Source: Pseudomonas xionganensis
GTDB taxonomy: Bacteria; Pseudomonadota; Gammaproteobacteria; Pseudomonadales; Pseudomonadaceae
Assembly: GCF_009763245.1 (NCBI RefSeq)
Contig: NZ_WKJZ01000003.1
Span: 124,001 to 188,000, forward strand
Reading direction: 5' to 3'
Length of the DNA: 64,000 nt
A program made the translations under genes and the position numbers. Below the pieces are notes generated by a model, which saw only the letters and a program-made list of their open reading frames with translations, did not search any database and was not told where the DNA came from. Shown here one piece after another: positions 62,730 to 64,000 of this stretch (the stretch's first letter is position 1; each line of letters starts with the position of its first letter).

Positions 62730-63053
62730 CTATTTATCCGGCATCGGCATGGGAAACGGCATGATATTGCCACCGCCCTTGGCCTCGCTGATCTTCGGCG
62801 TGCCCAGGCGCTCCACCTCGTCGATGCGAATAATCGCGTGCATGGGGATAAAGCTGCGCACCACGCCATCGAACTGCGCCTTGAGCTTTTCTTCGCTGGG
62901 GTCGACCACCACCTGGGTGCGCTCGCCGAAGACGAACTCCTCCACCTCCAGGAAGCCCCACAGATCACTCTGGAAGATCTGCTTGGCATACATCTCGAAA
63001 ACCTGTCCCTGGTTGAGGAAGATCACCTTGTAGATGGGTTCGCGCTTGCTCAT
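62730..63053 (-). CDS. DUF1820 protein
   Basis: A 107-residue cytoplasmic protein of the DUF1820 family: YKVIFLNQGQVFEMYAKQIFQSDLWGFLEVEEFVFGE, SFIPMHAIIRIDEVERLG and a proline-methionine-rich tail (MPFPMPMPDK). It is conserved next to miaB in Pseudomonas (PA3979) and has no known function. Divergent from miaB. Confidence 0.88.
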   Translation of the reverse strand: MSKREPIYKVIFLNQGQVFEMYAKQIFQSDLWGFLEVEEFVFGERTQVVVDPSEEKLKAQFDGVVRSFIPMHAIIRIDEVERLGTPKISEAKGGGNIMPFPMPMPDK

Positions 63054-63149
63054 GGCTATGCAGTTCGTACCGTTGGATTAAATGTGCGGGGCGCGGATCA
63101 TAGCATAGCCACCCGGCAGGCAACGCTAGGAACCCAGGCACTTGCCCCC

Positions 63150-63155
63150 TATAAT
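63150..63155 (+). promoter_or_regulatory. -10 box candidate for miaB
   Basis: TATAAT lies 33 bases before the miaB start codon in the divergent region from the DUF1820 gene. The matching -35 region is weak. Confidence 0.4.
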
Positions 63156-63188
63156 GCGCGGTTCTTTGAGCACCCTTGTTGAGCGCGC

Positions 63189-64000
63189 ATGACCAAGAAG
63201 CTTTATATCGAAACCCACGGTTGCCAGATGAACGAGTACGACAGCTCGCGCATGGTCGATCTGCTGGGCGAACATCAAGCCCTGGAAGTCACCGAGAAGG
63301 CAGCGGATGCCGACATCATCCTGCTCAACACCTGCTCGATCCGCGAGAAGGCCCAGGACAAGGTGTTCTCCCAGCTCGGCCGCTGGCGTGAACTGAAGCT
63401 GGCCAATCCGGATCTGGTGATCGGCGTCGGCGGCTGCGTGGCCAGCCAGGAAGGCGCGGCGATTCGCGACCGCGCGCCCTATGTCGACGTGGTCTTCGGC
63501 CCGCAGACCCTGCACCGGCTCCCGGAAATGATCGACGCCGCGCGCACCACCAAGACCGCCCAAGTGGACATCAGCTTCCCCGAGATCGAGAAGTTCGACC
63601 GCCTGCCCGAGCCGCGGGTCGACGGCCCCAGCGCCTTCGTTTCGGTGATGGAAGGCTGCAGCAAGTACTGCACCTTCTGCGTGGTGCCCTACACCCGCGG
63701 CGAAGAAGTCAGCCGGCCGCTGGCCGATGTGCTGCTGGAAATCACCCAGCTGGCCGACAAAGGCGTCAAGGAAGTCACCCTGCTCGGGCAGAACGTCAAC
63801 GGCTATCGTGGTACAGCGCCGGACGGGCGCATCGTCGAGTTCGCCGAGCTGCTGCATGCGGTGGCGGCACTGGACGGCATCGAACGCATCCGCTACACCA
63901 CCAGCCACCCGCTGGAGTTCTCCGACGCGATTATCGCCGCCCATGCCGAGATCCCGCAGCTGGTGAAGTACCTGCACCTGCCAGTGCAGTCCGGCTCGGA
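63189..64000 (+). CDS. miaB: tRNA-2-methylthio-N6-isopentenyladenosine synthase (3' end cut off)
   Basis: The first 270 codons of MiaB, which adds a methylthio group to isopentenyl-A37 of tRNA using a radical SAM mechanism. The auxiliary-cluster cysteines are in [19 protein letters not shown] and VGGCVASQE; the radical-SAM CxxxCxxC is in [17 protein letters not shown]. The frame runs off the window without a stop. It follows the DUF1820 gene as in P. aeruginosa (PA3980). Confidence 0.95.
   Translation, partial: MTKKLYIETHGCQMNEYDSSRMVDLLGEHQALEVTEKAADADIILLNTCSIREKAQDKVFSQLGRWRELKLANPDLVIGVGGCVASQEGAAIRDRAPYVDVVFGPQTLHRLPEMIDAARTTKTAQVDISFPEIEKFDRLPEPRVDGPSAFVSVMEGCSKYCTFCVVPYTRGEEVSRPLADVLLEITQLADKGVKEVTLLGQNVNGYRGTAPDGRIVEFAELLHAVAALDGIERIRYTTSHPLEFSDAIIAAHAEIPQLVKYLHLPVQSGS

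Overview
This window is chromosomal DNA of a GC-rich gammaproteobacterium in or close to Pseudomonas. The basis is gene content and gene order: two blocks match, from memory, the order in P. aeruginosa PAO1. The first (about 5.2-32.5 kb) runs piuC/piuA, speC, a chemotaxis transducer, ampE-ampD, a DUF1631 gene, nadC, pilin, pilB-pilC-pilD (PA4513-PA4528 region). The second (about 32.7-64 kb) runs an RhlE-type helicase, hrpB, a cation diffusion facilitator, an Lrp regulator, a DUF2788 gene, amn, an acyl-CoA dehydrogenase/TetR pair, ladS, thiD-thiE-hemL, a DUF1820 gene and miaB (PA3950-PA3980 region). The two blocks meet just after pilD, in a spot carrying two kinds of dispersed repeat. No tRNA, rRNA, CRISPR array, insertion sequence or prophage gene was seen.

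Layout: 0-5.2 kb, a partial LysR regulator, a RutR-like TetR regulator, a SIMPL-domain periplasmic protein and the 5-oxoprolinase genes pxpA-pxpB-pxpC. 5.2-11.9 kb, an iron-acquisition cluster on the minus strand (piuC, an FMN alpha-hydroxy-acid oxidase, a TonB receptor, a PepSY/flavodoxin/FAD reductase) with three Fur-box-like sites. 12-25 kb, speC, prfC, a DUF559 protein, tatD, a chemoreceptor, a ROK kinase, ampD-ampE, the DUF1631 gene and nadC. 25-32.5 kb, the type IV pilus locus. 32.7-64 kb, housekeeping and stress genes, three orphan periplasmic solute-binding proteins, ladS, thiamine and tetrapyrrole genes, and the start of miaB.

The most unusual part is 25.1-28.6 kb, between nadC and pilB, where Pseudomonas normally has an ordinary pilA of about 150 residues. 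Here the pilin has only 61 codons: leader, N-terminal helix and a short tail. It is followed 26 nt later by a Sec-exported, acidic protein with six cysteines in its mature part, then, beyond a terminator, by a tightly coupled operon for an ABC permease, a membrane-anchored helical protein and an ABC ATPase. This resembles the split pilin (PilA-N plus PilA-C) of Geobacter and the PilG-PilH-PilI ABC genes beside pilA in Myxococcus. The stretch is visibly more AT-rich than its flanks, which suggests the native pilA was replaced by transfer. A GG-N10-GC sigma-54 element sits upstream of the short pilin, and pilB-pilC-pilD lie divergently alongside, so the locus looks functional. The split-pilin reading is inference from sequence architecture and has not been tested.

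Function in this document rests on motifs read from translated sequence and remembered family knowledge; no database search was run.
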